From contig CM019218.1 of the NCBI GenBank assembly GCA_009741485.1, positions 38,459,804 to 38,523,803 on the forward strand: 64,000 nt of DNA, written 5' to 3'. The notes under the pieces were generated by a model that made no database searches, was not told the DNA's origin, and saw only the letters and a list, made by a program, of their open reading frames with translations. A program made the position numbers and the translations under genes. Shown piece by piece: positions 27,149 to 40,100 of the stretch (positions within the stretch are counted from its first letter, which is position 1; each line of letters starts with the position of its first letter). The DNA comes from Malurus cyaneus samueli. Its lineage: Eukaryota; Chordata; Aves; Passeriformes; Maluridae.

Positions 27149-27233
27149 CTCTGAAAATTTGTCTGGAAAAATTTTAGAACCTGAACTTTCTTGACAGGAC
27201 CTACTCTGCATTTTCTGAGTTTCATTTTCCATG
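27149..27233 (-). other. Candidate short internal exon (weak)
   Basis: On the minus strand TTACTTTTAG precedes 27233, and GAG followed by GTATGA marks a donor at 27148. The 85 nt between contain one leftover base and 28 open codons reading MENETQKMQSRSC through DKFSE. The leading base requires a preceding exon ending in phase 2, and the end is phase 0. This matches the candidate exons at 40465-40591 upstream and 15798-15970 downstream. A window of this size is often open by chance, so the support is thin. Confidence 0.13.
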
Positions 27234-28504
27234 CTAAAAGTAACTGGCACTTTCAGTCTAAATAAGTTTGCTTTACATCTAAAAAAACTAGTGAAAAATA
27301 AAAAGCAAACACAAATTTGTTATGAGGGTGTATGACATAGGGATTTCTTTTCAAGCTGCCATCTTGAATCTCTTCTCTGTAGCCATCAAGCAGAACAGCT
27401 TGCATTTAGAAGTGTTGCATACAGAAAATAATAATGAAAAATAACGTCTTTGTAACACTGCAGTGAAAAATGGGATTCTGCTTTCACCCGCATTTCATTT
27501 CCTTCTGTGATGACCTTCTTATACTGGACAACATAGAAGCAGGAAATGAAGTTTCCCATGTTGTAAATTTACCATTATGACCTTGATGCATAACTAAATT
27601 ATAAAAATGGACAAAGCTAGGGTTGTATAACAACAACAGAGCAAAACCTTGAAGAGAAATTGAACTGATTTTCTAAAAATGTAGATTGTTCCAAAGGATG
27701 TTGTACAGTATGCAACAAAGCCAAGTCACTGGACCACAAACCACAAATTGGCAGATTTTTCTGGAATTGCTTTACTGAGTGATTGTCACTTTACTAAGTG
27801 AGAATGCAGATGTGGATGTGTCTGAACACAAACTGAACAGGATACCTCAGTTCAGCTTATCCTAATTATATCTATCTACGTCTAGATCTAGATCTTCATC
27901 TTTATCACTCTAGACAGAGAGAAAATACTTTAGCCTGCATTCTCAATTCAATATTCCCAACTTTTTGCTTAAGCTTGACCACTTAAAAATTTTGCCTATA
28001 TCTGGAATAGCTGCAACTTTATAACAGCTCTTTCCACTTTCTTAGGAGATATAATCAATTAATTATCACTCTTACAAACTGCTTTAGTCATTGTCATCTG
28101 GTTTGTCTCAAGCTGGCTTCCCAGTGGAGAACAAATACATACAACACTGCAGGCTTACTCCAAATCAGGCCATGATTCTTACTCCAGAACCTCAAGGTGA
28201 CACAAGAGTTTAACTTTTGCTTCAGATCTCATTCCTCACAAGGCTACCTGTTAGAGATCTATTCAATACAGATTTTTCTGATGTGATCTTTAGACTTGTA
28301 GAAATGCAATGAAATCTCTGAGAAAATGATTGGGGGGAAAATTAGAGAAAATGGGAAGCTAAATTCATATTCTAATAAAAGTTACAAGAGCACACAAATT
28401 ACAGTAAAATGCAATTGCTACTTCCTGCATGGCATGTACTTGGCATGCAGAGAACCTCTTCAACAATGATTCCCCACACACACAACATGCAACCTTAAGC
28501 ACAT

Positions 28505-28555
28505 GTTAAGAGGAATGAAATGGAGTGGAATGGAAGATGTGGAATGGAGACGCTG
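28505..28555. repeat. Short GGAATG-like low-complexity run
   Basis: Imperfect repetitions of GGAATG/GAATGGA units occupy about 50 bases (AGGAATGAAATGG, GTGGAATGGAAG, GTGGAATGGAG). It is a short degenerate simple repeat. The array is too small to be called satellite DNA. Confidence 0.6.
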
Positions 28556-31500
28556 TGGCTAGACTCCGTCGCAATCCTTCCAGGATGGGACCCTGATGGT
28601 ACCATAGGTTCTATTGATGGTAGCCAATAAATCCTACAGCAGCTGTCAGCCAGGGGACATTGAACATATCTTGCTGTTGAACTAGCAACTGCAGCAAAAT
28701 CACTGTCCTTGGATTAACTTGTTTAATTGTAATCTCAGTGCAATAGCAACACACATCTGAACCTCTGGAGTTGAAGCCAGTTACCTGCCTCCAAGGTGTG
28801 ACCACACCTTGCTGAGCGTGCGCTCTGTATTTTACTGCCTATATTTTTAAGAGTGAAACCAGAGGATTTTACACCAGTCAGTAACAAAGGTATGTATAAC
28901 TGGAGTCACTCAAGCCCCACCCAAAAGTAAAGAAAAAGGATAAAATTGAGGGAAGAATGGGGAGAAATTAGGGAGGACTCCACGATAACTTAGGGATCAG
29001 TCAACAGGCTGGACCTATATTCTTCATAGAGATGCCTGTTAGCTAAGAACCTTACTCAGTGTATACAAAATGATTATCTCAAGAAAGCACAATTTTGTAC
29101 TGTCAGTGTATTTATAAATAAAGTGTCATACTCCATCCTTTAAGGGTGCAAGCAATAGATAACATACTCAACTTGGAGTGGGAAGATCCAGAAAAGGAGT
29201 CTCTTCCTAAATTGCAAGAAAGGATTTGGCTTTGATGTGCTGCTGGCGCATCTCTGAACAGGACTGTCAAGCTGCCTTCCAATACAGTGAACTGTTCAGT
29301 GGAGTCCCCATAATGAGATACTGACAGAATGATCAGCCACAAGGGTCTCATCATCGATGGGGTCTTGGCACTCTGACCAAATATGAGAAGGTTCAAGAAA
29401 ACCCCCTTTTCACTTGACCAGATTACTAGCTGATCACTGATTTTCTGCAGTCTCTAAATCACTAATCAAATGGCAAGAACCGACATACCTATGTGCTGCT
29501 CTAGTAATGTAACTATGAGATGAAAGGGTTACAATATTTTCTCCATGGCCTGAGTTACCTTCTCTTCAAGCCCAAAAACAAAATTAATGTTTACACCCTG
29601 GACAGTGGTAACACCATTGTAACGTAATATGATTTTAATTTGGATATATTTGTTTCCATCAAATCTAGCTATTGAAAAATAAGAATGTCAACTGGGTAGC
29701 AAATATGCTTTTCTTAGCTGATGCAGGATCTTTAATGGCACCTGGCTGAGCAAATAACACCATCCACGGATGTCACACATTTGTGCTCTCAGGGTTTTGC
29801 TACTATTTCACAGGTGGCCTCTGGATAGAGACATAGTGGAGCTGACTGAATCTGCTCTGACCTTTTACTCCAATCTGACTATGAGATTGAATGCTGCTCT
29901 GGTATGAATAGGGGATGACTTTTTTGAAGTCAACAGAACTGTACCCACTTGTGCCAAATGAGAATCTATCCCATATTGCTATTTTAATTACACTCATGTC
30001 AGAACTGCTGTTTCATACATATTGATTAATCAAAATGTTACATGAAACATATGGCACCAACAGCAGCAGGGTAAAGGACATCATCTTCCAGTAGTCTTAC
30101 CACGTGAATATTAAGTTCTCATCGCTATCAGATAATAGTTAATGCAAACATATTTCAGTCAGGTGTACAAAACCACAGGGATATAGTCATCACTATTAGG
30201 TTGATGCAAACAGCTGTCCACATGGGATAAATTTAATGGCATACTCCAGATGTTGCTGAAAACTGGCTCCAGAAATCCAGCAACCTGCCACTACTCATCC
30301 TTCCAGATCCAAGCTCCCAGCTTCCAAACTGAGCTTTTCATCTTTTAACAGTGCTTAATGACAGCTGATCCTGTAACTCCATATACAAATCAAGAGAATG
30401 GCCCAGGCCCAAAATATTCTTTCCCTGAAGAGAAGTCTAGACTCATCACAGCATTTTTTATTTTGCTGGCTATTTCTTTTAACACTGATTAATCCACCTA
30501 GGCTGCATTTTGAAGCATCACCAGAGGCAATTTGCATAAACTATTTTGTGTGCATAGTTTCTCTCCATCTTTTCACTGTCTGTGTATCAGAGGAATCGCT
30601 CTGATTCTTTATCTTAACTAAGTGTTGTGGCACCAAGCAGCTGCTGCTCTGCCAGAGTTTCCAGATTTCCAGAGATACAGAACAAAGGTCCCAACCTTTT
30701 GTGGTCATTAAAGTTAGTCTTGGAATTTACAATAAGGAGCAAGTTGTTGTGCTGCTATGTCCTTGATGGAATCCTGTCTCTGATGATTGCTCTGCCTTTA
30801 TAAATTACTCTCTGCTTTTCAGCTTCACACTGATTTTATGCTACTTCCATTGAAGCCCTTGGATGGTTTTGGCACTTCACTACTTAGCTCAGTGAAATTG
30901 CTTTTTTTAAATTACTAACTTGCCTCATCTAGCATTGAATGCGACAGCAAGTTCAACACCATTCAAAGATACTTAGTCTTTAAGGCAAATAATGATGAAA
31001 AATGCTGAAAGTCCAGTGCAGATTACTTAATAAAAAGTTACTATGTATGTTGGATTTTGGCCAGATATGTTGACATCTCTATTCTTATGAGGAGTGACAT
31101 GAAGGCCACACTGTTGAAGGCTGGACTTGACATCAGGAGGTGTAACGTGAAGGGACAATACTGACGTGCTGCAGTACAACTGCAATCTCTTTTGTGTGTA
31201 AGCCCTGTTCTTCCTGAAGTAAATTTTCTACTTGGGAAATGATTTTATGAGTTTCATAAACCCTCAGGATGGTATGTGGGGCCAGATGCAAGATAGAATC
31301 ACTCTCTATGGTCTTACCTTTGTGGTTATCTCCTCAATAGTAATTTATAGGATGGACATAAACTAATATCATGAGTACACTTTTTTTTTGCATATATATT
31401 GGAAGAATAAACTATTAATATTTCAGTTAGAATTATGCCTAAATATGTCTACTTTCATTGAGTAGGCATTCTGAATAAGATTCTCAAGCTACCAAAAATA

Positions 31501-34500
31501 AAATCAACACTATGAGCCTGCATCTCAGGAGAATTTGGATCCAGAAACACAATGTCTGTGTGATAAATACCAAATGAAATTATTTATGCTAGATACAGGA
31601 AATAAATGGCATTAATAGGCTGCATTTTGTCATCTGTATCCAAAGTTAGAAGTCCTGTCATTTGAGAATTATCCAGTCAGAACAAAATTTCCACAGGAAA
31701 AAACACTAGTCCTTTGCACTGGAAGTGAATTTTCCAATGCAATAACAATCTAGGAAATGAAGCCGTAAACAGAAACTGTAAATGAATTTCACTATTTCAC
31801 TTCATTTGAAATGCTCATGGTTCTTTTATTAAGATGTAAGCTGTTCATCTTAGAATAAACTTAAAGGTATTTGTATCATTATGCTTATTTTTCTTTTCCA
31901 TCTCATAAGGAAATCGGGTACTTTTCTGACTTTTCAAAAGATCCTCTAATCTTGAGCACCTTTTTCAAGACACTACTGTGTATTAGAGGAATACTGATTT
32001 CATGGGCCTTTGTAAATGTGCAGATGCTTAGGAAAATCCAGTGCCAAATCTGATCCTGCAGTCAGTGCACTTGGAAAATATGGAACCAGGTGATTTTGTT
32101 GGATAGTCTTAGATAATCTCAGTCACATGTTTTCTCTTCAGTTGAGCACAGTAAAGAGTGAAAATCTTATTAAAAAAGATCCTTCTAGGCACTTTCAGCC
32201 CCCTACTATTGGTATACAAAAAAGCATGTTTCCGTGAATAATCTATCTTTCAACATAGACAAAATTTGCAATCAGTGAAATTAATAACTGGAAACTTTAT
32301 CACAATAGTGACTCCTTTCAACAGCAATTCCAGAAGTCATCACACAAAGTTTGACGAGGACAACTGAGAAGTGCAAAACAGCCTCATTGTCCCAGAAGTA
32401 ATACCATGCACCTACTAGAAAAGGAAGTCTGCCAAGGCTTTTGGAGCTTAGCTACAGTTTGTGAGCTTCAGTCACATCAGCCATGTCTGTGTTTGAATTT
32501 CCACATGCTGGGAGAAAGACAGCTCAATATATTACTGAATTCATATGCATTAATGCAAAGCCTTTGTACATTTCTCTCAGATCTTCCTTGGAGAGATGTC
32601 TTAACATGATGATAGCTTATCAAAACCTCTCACAATGTGGTTTCAGAGAAGAGTTTTTGCCTACAAAATTATGTTAAGGTAGTGCAAGAAAGGGTATAAG
32701 AGAAAAATGATACAACTGTTAAGCTATGCATTTTCTAATTTTTAATAATTTTCTTGGGGTGCAGGTGACACTGACCGGTTTAACACAGGTGTATGTCAGT
32801 TTGCTTTCTTATACAAGGCAGACTGACATCTTGGAAATCTGTCAAGGTTGCTGCTGTCTTTTAGAAGCAGCTCTATTAGCTAGGGATACAACGAAGTGCT
32901 CACAAAAGCATTTCAAAAATATAGAAGGCTAATCGACATTTTTCCCAAGATCTCAATGCATTCAACAACTTTTAAAGTGATTTCTAAAGTACGAACCACA
33001 GTCTGCGCATACACAAATTCAAGGTCATCTATGTGTTTTATTTTTCTAGCATGGAAAGCACGCAGGCACATTCAGTCTGAACAACATCTCAGTTTAGTCA
33101 TGGGGACAATGAAATCCAGAAGAGAAAACAAGAAGTCAGCATACTTCTCTTCCCTTTGTGATCATCTGCTCTGCATAGCTCACTGCATAATGGGAGCTGT
33201 TACAGGCTCCCAGACACTTATTGTTATTCTTCTCCTCCAGCACAAACTCAGCTGGCCCAGTATAGACAGCCTTCACTAGTGCTTTCAGCTAAAATGTTTT
33301 TCTTGTGCTGCAGTAGATGAGGATTATTCACAACACAGGTTCCGTCCTTTCTGCTGGCCTTGCTGTGGGGTGGGCAACCCACAACAGAGGTGTGGTACCA
33401 AACTAGATGAGGTTTAGTAGTGTCTTACACCTCTGCAGCTGAACCTGCAGAGAATATCTGAACACGGGCTAAATTGTTACATTAAATGCCACAGAACAGC
33501 GGCTGCTCCTGCAGCTAGGATCACATGAAAAAATTTAAAGCTATGATACAGGTATCATTAGAGCACTGCAGGGCACAATTACACCAAATAAGGAAATGTA
33601 CGTAAGCAATTGAATGCTCAATTAGTATTGATGTTGCAACTGTATCCTTAAATAATGAATTTTACAGTTGACGGGGGTTGGGCTCTAAACCAGGTTGAAA
33701 AGGATTAATTACTAGGTCTTAAAGATGGTTGCACATATATTTGATTCATTTTATGTTTGTTTCATTTTATCTTTGTACCAGTGAAGTTGTGTTGAAAAGT
33801 TGGTGGCTAGAAAAGCAGATTTGTTGCCATTTGATAATAGAAGAAAAATATATTGAGTGTTTCTGTGTAAGCACACAAGTGTCTTTCATTCCTCATCACA
33901 GATTGCCATTCTCTCTAGTCAGCAGTTACTTGCGTCTCTGCAGTAAAGTTCATATTCATCTGCTGTGAAAGGAAGGACTAGAAAGAAAGTGTTTGACCTG
34001 AAAGGTCAGGCATTCCCAGGGAGAGAACCCACTCTCCGAGCTTTGCTGCGGTTGTCTTGGTTAGCTGTAAATTCCAAATTACATGTGCCACTTTTATTTT
34101 CATTGTTTTTAGGTTTCAATTAAAATGCAAAGACAGGAAAACAGTTTATTTCTTTCAGCTATGTGCAGGCTTATTCATGGTAACTTCTTGAGCATCTTTA
34201 AAGAATGGAGATTCATAGATGAAAACAGAAAGACAGACAGATCCTGTTCTTCTTTGTAACAATAACAATCAGAGGCCATTACAAAGGCTATAATCCAAAT
34301 TGAAGGAGAAGGAAACAGAACAAATGGTAATAGACTGACAGATATGGCCTTATATTCAAGGTATTGCGATCAAGGACATCTGAGTCCAATCAAAATTTGG
34401 CAGAATTTTTCCCTAGGCTTCCAAAAAAAATTTTCAAATCACTTATATCTGACCTCTCTAAAATCCCTCTCTTTTTGCATGTCTTGTTTACTTGATCAAA

Positions 34501-34715
34501 AGTTATTTTGCATAAGCACTATTTGTTAATATGCTACTCCTAGATGTACTATCCTAAATGTACTATTCCTAGCCCTTGAGGCCTTTGGGAACACTTAGCG
34601 TGTCTCATTTCTTTTGAAATACAGATAATATTCATAAAGAGAATCTGGATCACTTAGGAAAGGAAGGTGTAGTGAATTCTCATAATTTAGCTGTTTCTCT
34701 GGCTACTGGTCAGTA
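28556..34715. other. Noncoding A+T-rich DNA
   Basis: No supported gene. A minus-strand segment at 29168-29372 is open for 68 codons between splice-like signals (TTGGTCAG acceptor, GTATGT donor), with nothing recognisable in the translation. The 127-codon plus-strand frame at 32896-33279 is the longest Met-initiated frame in the window and also has no motif. The rest is unremarkable. Confidence 0.65.
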
Positions 34716-34719
34716 GGGT

Positions 34720-35055
34720 CACAGAAAAGAAAGACAGGAAAAAATGCAAGAGAAAGAATTAAATAAATCTAGAAAGAAGGTTATATTGGAAAAGAGATGG
34801 GAATGAAGACTTGGGACACTGAGCTTACAGAAGGGTAGAACTGAGTACAGAGTGAAAAAAGATTTGAACAAAGAGAGAACAGCAAGAAAGAAAATAAAAA
34901 AAATATGAAGGTTAGAAAGGATATGGAAAAGAAATAAGAATAAATTGGAAGACGAGAAAAGCAATGAAATATGGGAGAAAATATTTAGGGGAAAAAAATG
35001 CACTTCAGCAAAAGGAAGAGGATAAAAGGAGTAAAAGAAACGTGGAGGACAACAA
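34720..35055. repeat. Purine-rich low-complexity tract
   Basis: For about 330 bases the plus strand is dominated by A and G in GAAA-, GGAAAA- and AGAGAA-like words, with few pyrimidines. The 94-codon minus-strand frame here encodes mostly F, L and S because it reads the complementary pyrimidine tract, so it is not a gene. A shorter purine-rich stretch follows at 35300-35375. Confidence 0.75.
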
Positions 35056-35059
35056 AAAT

Positions 35060-36165
35060 CTCAGAGCTCTGCTATACCTTTGTTCCCAGAGCCTAAGCAC
35101 TCAGAGGACTTATGAGATACAGAGAGTAATTCTGGTCTATAATGAGCTCTTTGATTCTGTAGGATGATCATTAAATACCTGTATACTCATTTGTGTGACT
35201 GTCTCAGGCTACAAACTACCTTATCTCATCACTGAAATAACAGGAGTTTTCTCTGAAGTATTTGCCCTGGGCATTTTCTAAATAAGTAGTATTTCAGCAT
35301 TAAGAGAAAGCAAGAGTAGATGGAGTATGGCAAAATTGGAGAAGAAAGAGCAAGAGAAATAAACAAAAAGAAAACCCAGGTTTAAAACTACAGTTGACAT
35401 CTTAGGTAATTTTATTGGCAGGATCATTCAGTCTGCTGTATTTCATTAGGCTACCCTACCTCTTAGCTTTTCCAGGGTGTGTTCACAATGTTTACTGTGT
35501 TCTATTCTTCAGCCAAAATTACTGGCCAGTATTATTATGATCAAGACAAATAAAGAAATAGATCAATTTATCTTGTACATTGTTAATAATAATTCAGATG
35601 CTCACTCTGACTATTCCTTATATAAAGAATTGCAATCAATGTAGTGTTAGAAATTGCTTGTATCTTTCCTTCCAAAACTAAGCATGCTGCCCTTTGTTTT
35701 TAATCTACTAAATGACATTAAAATAGTCAGTTGGAAAATGTTCTATGAGGCTGCTTTGTTCAAATGACTGGTCTTGTTTAGACTTGTGTTATTAGCACTG
35801 AAACCTCGTTTGTCATCTGGAAGCTTTACTGAGACTTGTTCTAATTTTATGTCATATTTTATATTTAAGCATACTTAACATTATCATAAGCCCTAGAAAA
35901 GCTGTCCATATTATTTACTGATAATTCACACTGACTCTGGAGGTTTATCAATGCTCTGTTCTGGGCAATCAAGCTGTAGGTACAGGTTCTTTATGTGGGC
36001 CTTTCTTTAGATAGGTAATCTAGACACTTAAGGAATTTAGATAGATAATGGACTGATAATATTGCTCATTCATTTGATAATGAGCAGGCCAGGGAATGTG
36101 TCCTAAATCAAATCTGAAATTATTAGTAACAAAGTTCTAAATTGCCACTAGTTAAGGTCATTCTT
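35060..36165. other. Noncoding A+T-rich DNA
   Basis: Apart from the small purine-rich stretch at 35300-35375, I see no gene, repeat family or regulatory motif that can be supported here. Confidence 0.7.
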
Positions 36166-36169
36166 AAAA

Positions 36170-36220
36170 TGGCAAAGTTTGATAATCCTTCTAACCTCAA
36201 TTATTCTTTGATTCTATGAT
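36170..36220 (+). mobile_element. CR1-type 3' terminus, degenerate
   Basis: The text 'aatccttctaacctcaa' at 36184-36200 corresponds to the CR1 'ggtcccttccaacccaaa' block. It is followed by ATTCTTTGATTCTATGAT (36203-36220), the tandem octamer tail typical of CR1 3' ends. Upstream, 'atggcaaagtttgataat' may stand for the 'gatgatctttaaggt' block. Only the last 50-90 bases are recognisable, so this is an old, very short copy. Confidence 0.6.
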
Positions 36221-36959
36221 AAAAGTGGTGATTTTACATGGCAAAAATTCTTTGCATATTTCCATCCATTACATGAGACAAGGATGTGTTTCTAAAGTCA
36301 CAGATGCAAAAGGAACAGAAAACTAAACACAGCTCTAACTGGTCATGAGATAAGTGACTCCAGTCAGCTTCTATTTTTCAGGATGATACACCTGTCTTTC
36401 CCTTCAAAACAACAATTTTCTAATTAGACTATATCAGGTCAAAAGACTTGACTAGGCTTGTCTTAAATTGACTTCCACATGTCTGCCATTTAAACTGTGA
36501 CTTGAGATAAAACACATCAACTTTTTTTAAGGAAAAGCTATGGGAAATCCCTATTGTGTAGTGCCAGTAACTTGCATGGGATTTTCCTTCTTTTGTTGTG
36601 CATTTTTATTTTAGAGGCAGGAATTTTAAGAAGATAAAATCTCACAGTTGAAACAGACATATGCTGAACTCAAGGATTAGGTTATATCTTCATCTATTCG
36701 ATGAATTCTGATGTGTTGCTTAGCAAGTTACTTCAAATCCAAGTGGGGTTTTCAGATGGGGTCATTAACAGTTTGTTCCTTGTTCCCAGGGTGCCCAGCA
36801 TGAGACTCTTTTCCCTGATTGGCAGGAGAGTAAAATCCTCACAACTATAGCTGCAGTCAATTGGGAATGTGCTCTCAGCATACAAAATCATATCGACTGC
36901 TAAATACTCTGAAAACTTAGGTGCTACGTATCTCAGATAATGTACTTGATGTTAGTGGC

Positions 36960-37115
36960 TGTATTTGACTTGAACTCCTCAGTGGCTCAGTTTTAGGTCT
37001 ACAATAAGAGGATAATGACAGACTCTACCTCACCCGGGTTTGAGAAGATAAATTCATTAATGTTTGCAAAGCCCTTAGATATTAATCATCAGCACCACAG
37101 AAAAGTCCATGAGGA
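36960..37115 (+). repeat. MIR/L2-type SINE relic
   Basis: The motif order follows the MIR 3' half in the plus orientation. 'agtggctcagttttaggtct' stands for 'gcctcagtttcctcatct', then 'acaataagaggataatgaca' for 'gtaaaatggggataataat'. 'actctacctcacccgggttt' stands for 'tacctacctcatagggttg', and 'gaagataaattcattaatgt' with 'ttgcaaagcccttagat' matches the 'aaatgagttaatacatgtaaagcgcttaga' region. An adjoining text near 37120-37155 resembles the tRNA-related part of another copy. The family is shared by amniotes and long extinct. Confidence 0.62.
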
Positions 37116-40100
37116 AATGAGCAGCTGTGTATTCAGAGCAGGGTTTGAATGTAATGCAGTAAATAAGAACTAAGAGCACACACTGAACAATAAGGAGAAA
37201 ATCAAATATTAAAGAGCTGTTCATTAAGTACACCTGGTGAATTCTGAGCACTGTTTGAAACAACAGCTCTTTGTAAAAAAAAAGCAAGTGCTCGCTCATG
37301 GAACTAAGAGATGTATCATCATGCATATATACCAGAGGCTAAACTAACTTTGCAGGGACTCCCTCTGTCATGTCATTTCCTAATTGCCAATTTTTGTCCT
37401 TGAAACTTTGACAAAATTCTTAAATTTTTGCACAAAATGATTTCATTTTGATGAACACTTATATATATACACACATCATCTCATAAACACACATGATCAC
37501 AGAGCACTGTCTGTCCACCAGGTAAGCATAACTAAATGAAAGGCAAGGTATTTTACACTTTTCTATATCTTGCTTCTGTTTTCCCACTTTCTTCTTATGC
37601 CATTTCAGTATCCAAACTGGTTCATAACTGTAAATGTAGATACTGTATCTAATGACTTACACCTGAATATAAATCTGAAGAGTAAATAGTTTAAAATATT
37701 TATAGACAAAAGACTAATTTCTTCATATAAGTAACCAAATACATTTTTTTCCAGACACATTTTCATCCCAATATTCCAAATTATTAACCTGGCCGTTTCC
37801 CCTATTTCTCCCTGATATATTCTTTTCATTGCTTTTGATGCTAGAGCCAGGTTTACATTTGAAAATGAAAAGCTTTAGATTTTTTAGGATGCTAATAACT
37901 TTTAATGCTGGACTCTGGAAGCATATTCAATATAGGTAACAAAGCCATTTTACAGATACAGTGCTAACAATGCAGTGAGATAGAAATGATGGATATTGAA
38001 AACTATGTTGCCATCACACAAAATGGAATGTTGAGGGTGAATCACTTTTATATAGGAGACAGTGCTTATTTTGCATATGCAAATAAGATAAGATATGGTT
38101 TTTATATAAAATAGACCTGGGTACTCCATGCTTTGCCCAGTATCTTGAGGAAGTCATTGACTTATCACTGGTTTTAAGATGAGCAACCAAAAATAGTTCA
38201 CTGCTGTTCTGGTCTATCCTGATTTCTGTTAAAGGGCAGCTTTTCAGAATGTCTTATGGGAGGTTCATATCAGGTTTTATCAGAACCAGAAAGTGCAACT
38301 TTGCTGCAAAACTGATGTGCCTAACTTTTGACAAATGGAGGTTAGCCATTGAATGCAGCTCTGAACAGATACATAGAAAGGTATGGAAAATACATAATTA
38401 AGAAAGGGGGATTTCACAGACATAGCATCCATTTGCTATTGTTTTAATCTGGAACTTGGTATGACCTTCAGGCAGGATGTAGAGCCTGTATAGAACCTGA
38501 GGATGGGAACACAGGTTTTGGGATAGATAGTTTGGAGACGACACAGAGTTTCCAGTCTTTAAATGCATAGTTAAAATGATAGCTGATGTTCCAACAGTAC
38601 TGGACATAAGTTTACTTAGCAAACACTAGAAATGTGAATCTTCTCACTGTGTTGTGCAACAGAATTCATATCTTTTAGCTTTACAGAAGAAACAATCCCA
38701 GGACCAGGGAAATCCATGAGAGACAGATTCGGGAGTAAACATTTCAGTGTTTTGAGACTGATACAGTACAAATGATGTAAAATAAATGTCAAGGTGTGAC
38801 AAGTTCATCAGAAAGAATATAATTAGCAAGTGCTGATTATGTAAACAAAATACCATCCTTCTCTCTTGTACAGGAACATTAATTCCACAGAATTAATTTT
38901 GAACAAATGCTACTCTCTCTGATTTTTCCTGGTATTTATAGCCAAGGGATAAGTTGATGAAATTTATATTTCTATTACCCATGTGACCAGCATTTTTGAC
39001 ATAGAAGGTTGCCCATGCATTCAGGCTGGAAACACCAGGATCTGTTTTTTGTTCAGGGCCCACTCTACAGAAAATTTGTGCATGAACCCCAGCTTAGGAG
39101 AGCTAATTAGAAGTGATCCAATGTTCTGTTTTAGAGAAGATATAATAACTGATTTAATTTTAGCAAGTACAAATTTAAGTGGAGTATTGCTTTTTATTTT
39201 CTACATTGATATTCAGCACACAAGTGGAAAAAAAGGAGAGTTTAGATTCTTAGAAGCTGGACAATAACTCATTTGGAAGGGCAAGGAATAATTTAGAGGT
39301 GTCTGTGAATTGCAGGGAAGAGTAATGGTGTTACTGTATGTACCATGGCTCTCTACCTGAAGAAATAACAGGACTTGATCAATGATAACTTATGTAGAGG
39401 AGTGATGAGAGATGATGAAGAACCAGCAGAGGCATCCCTGAGAGAATAATGATATCTTCCCCCATGTTCCACATCACCCTACACAGCAGGTGTGTTTGGA
39501 TTGATGAGAGCTGTGCCGAGGGCAGTCAGCAGTAATTTAGTGTGGTAGGCCATGCACAAACAACTTTCGTTACTGCTGACAGCTTCATTACAGCAGGACC
39601 ATCCTTCACTTATTGTAGACCTTCTTCCATCAAGCTGAAGACAAATGAAAGAATGACCAAGACCCTATATGTTTGCAATATTATCCTGTCCATTATTGTA
39701 CCCTGATCTGTTTTTGTCTGTAAATTCTACGGTTGTACCTTTGAAGTATACCACAAAGATCCAGAAACATCTCTCATGCCTTCATCTGCATGTACCTACT
39801 GTATGTACTTCAAAAGATACACTAGGACAAAATGGAAGAGGGACTTTAGCATAGCCTGAAAGTGCAGTCTTTTCTGACAACTTACAGGAAATTATTTCCA
39901 GAGCATGCTGGGTCACCATGAAGTCCTTTTCTTTCTGGCATGGTATAAACCATCTTTCTCTAAAACTGAGTTTCTGACCACTTTTCCAATACTTTTTTCA
40001 AGAGAATTAATAGATTTCTGTAAAGCAATAAACTTACCCAGACATGAGTCATCCTCCTTAATCTTTTATGTGGGTGTATGCCATAGGATGGAGCAAGGCT

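Larger units (their letters stand above)
19790..28500. other. Noncoding A+T-rich DNA
   Basis: No supported gene. A more G+C-rich patch at 22380-22620 and another at 26270-26640 carry overlapping frames without motifs. An exon-like segment lies on the minus strand at 27149-27233, and a longer minus-strand open stretch ends near 24552. The remainder is A+T-rich with short T and A runs. Confidence 0.65.

Noticed and set aside
32896..33279. 127-codon plus-strand frame, the longest Met-initiated one
   Set aside because: It overlaps another open frame, has no domain, and matches the chance expectation for this base composition.
34719..35003. 94-codon minus-strand frame rich in F, L and S resembling a membrane protein
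   Set aside because: It is the complement of a purine-rich low-complexity tract, so the hydrophobic composition is an artefact.
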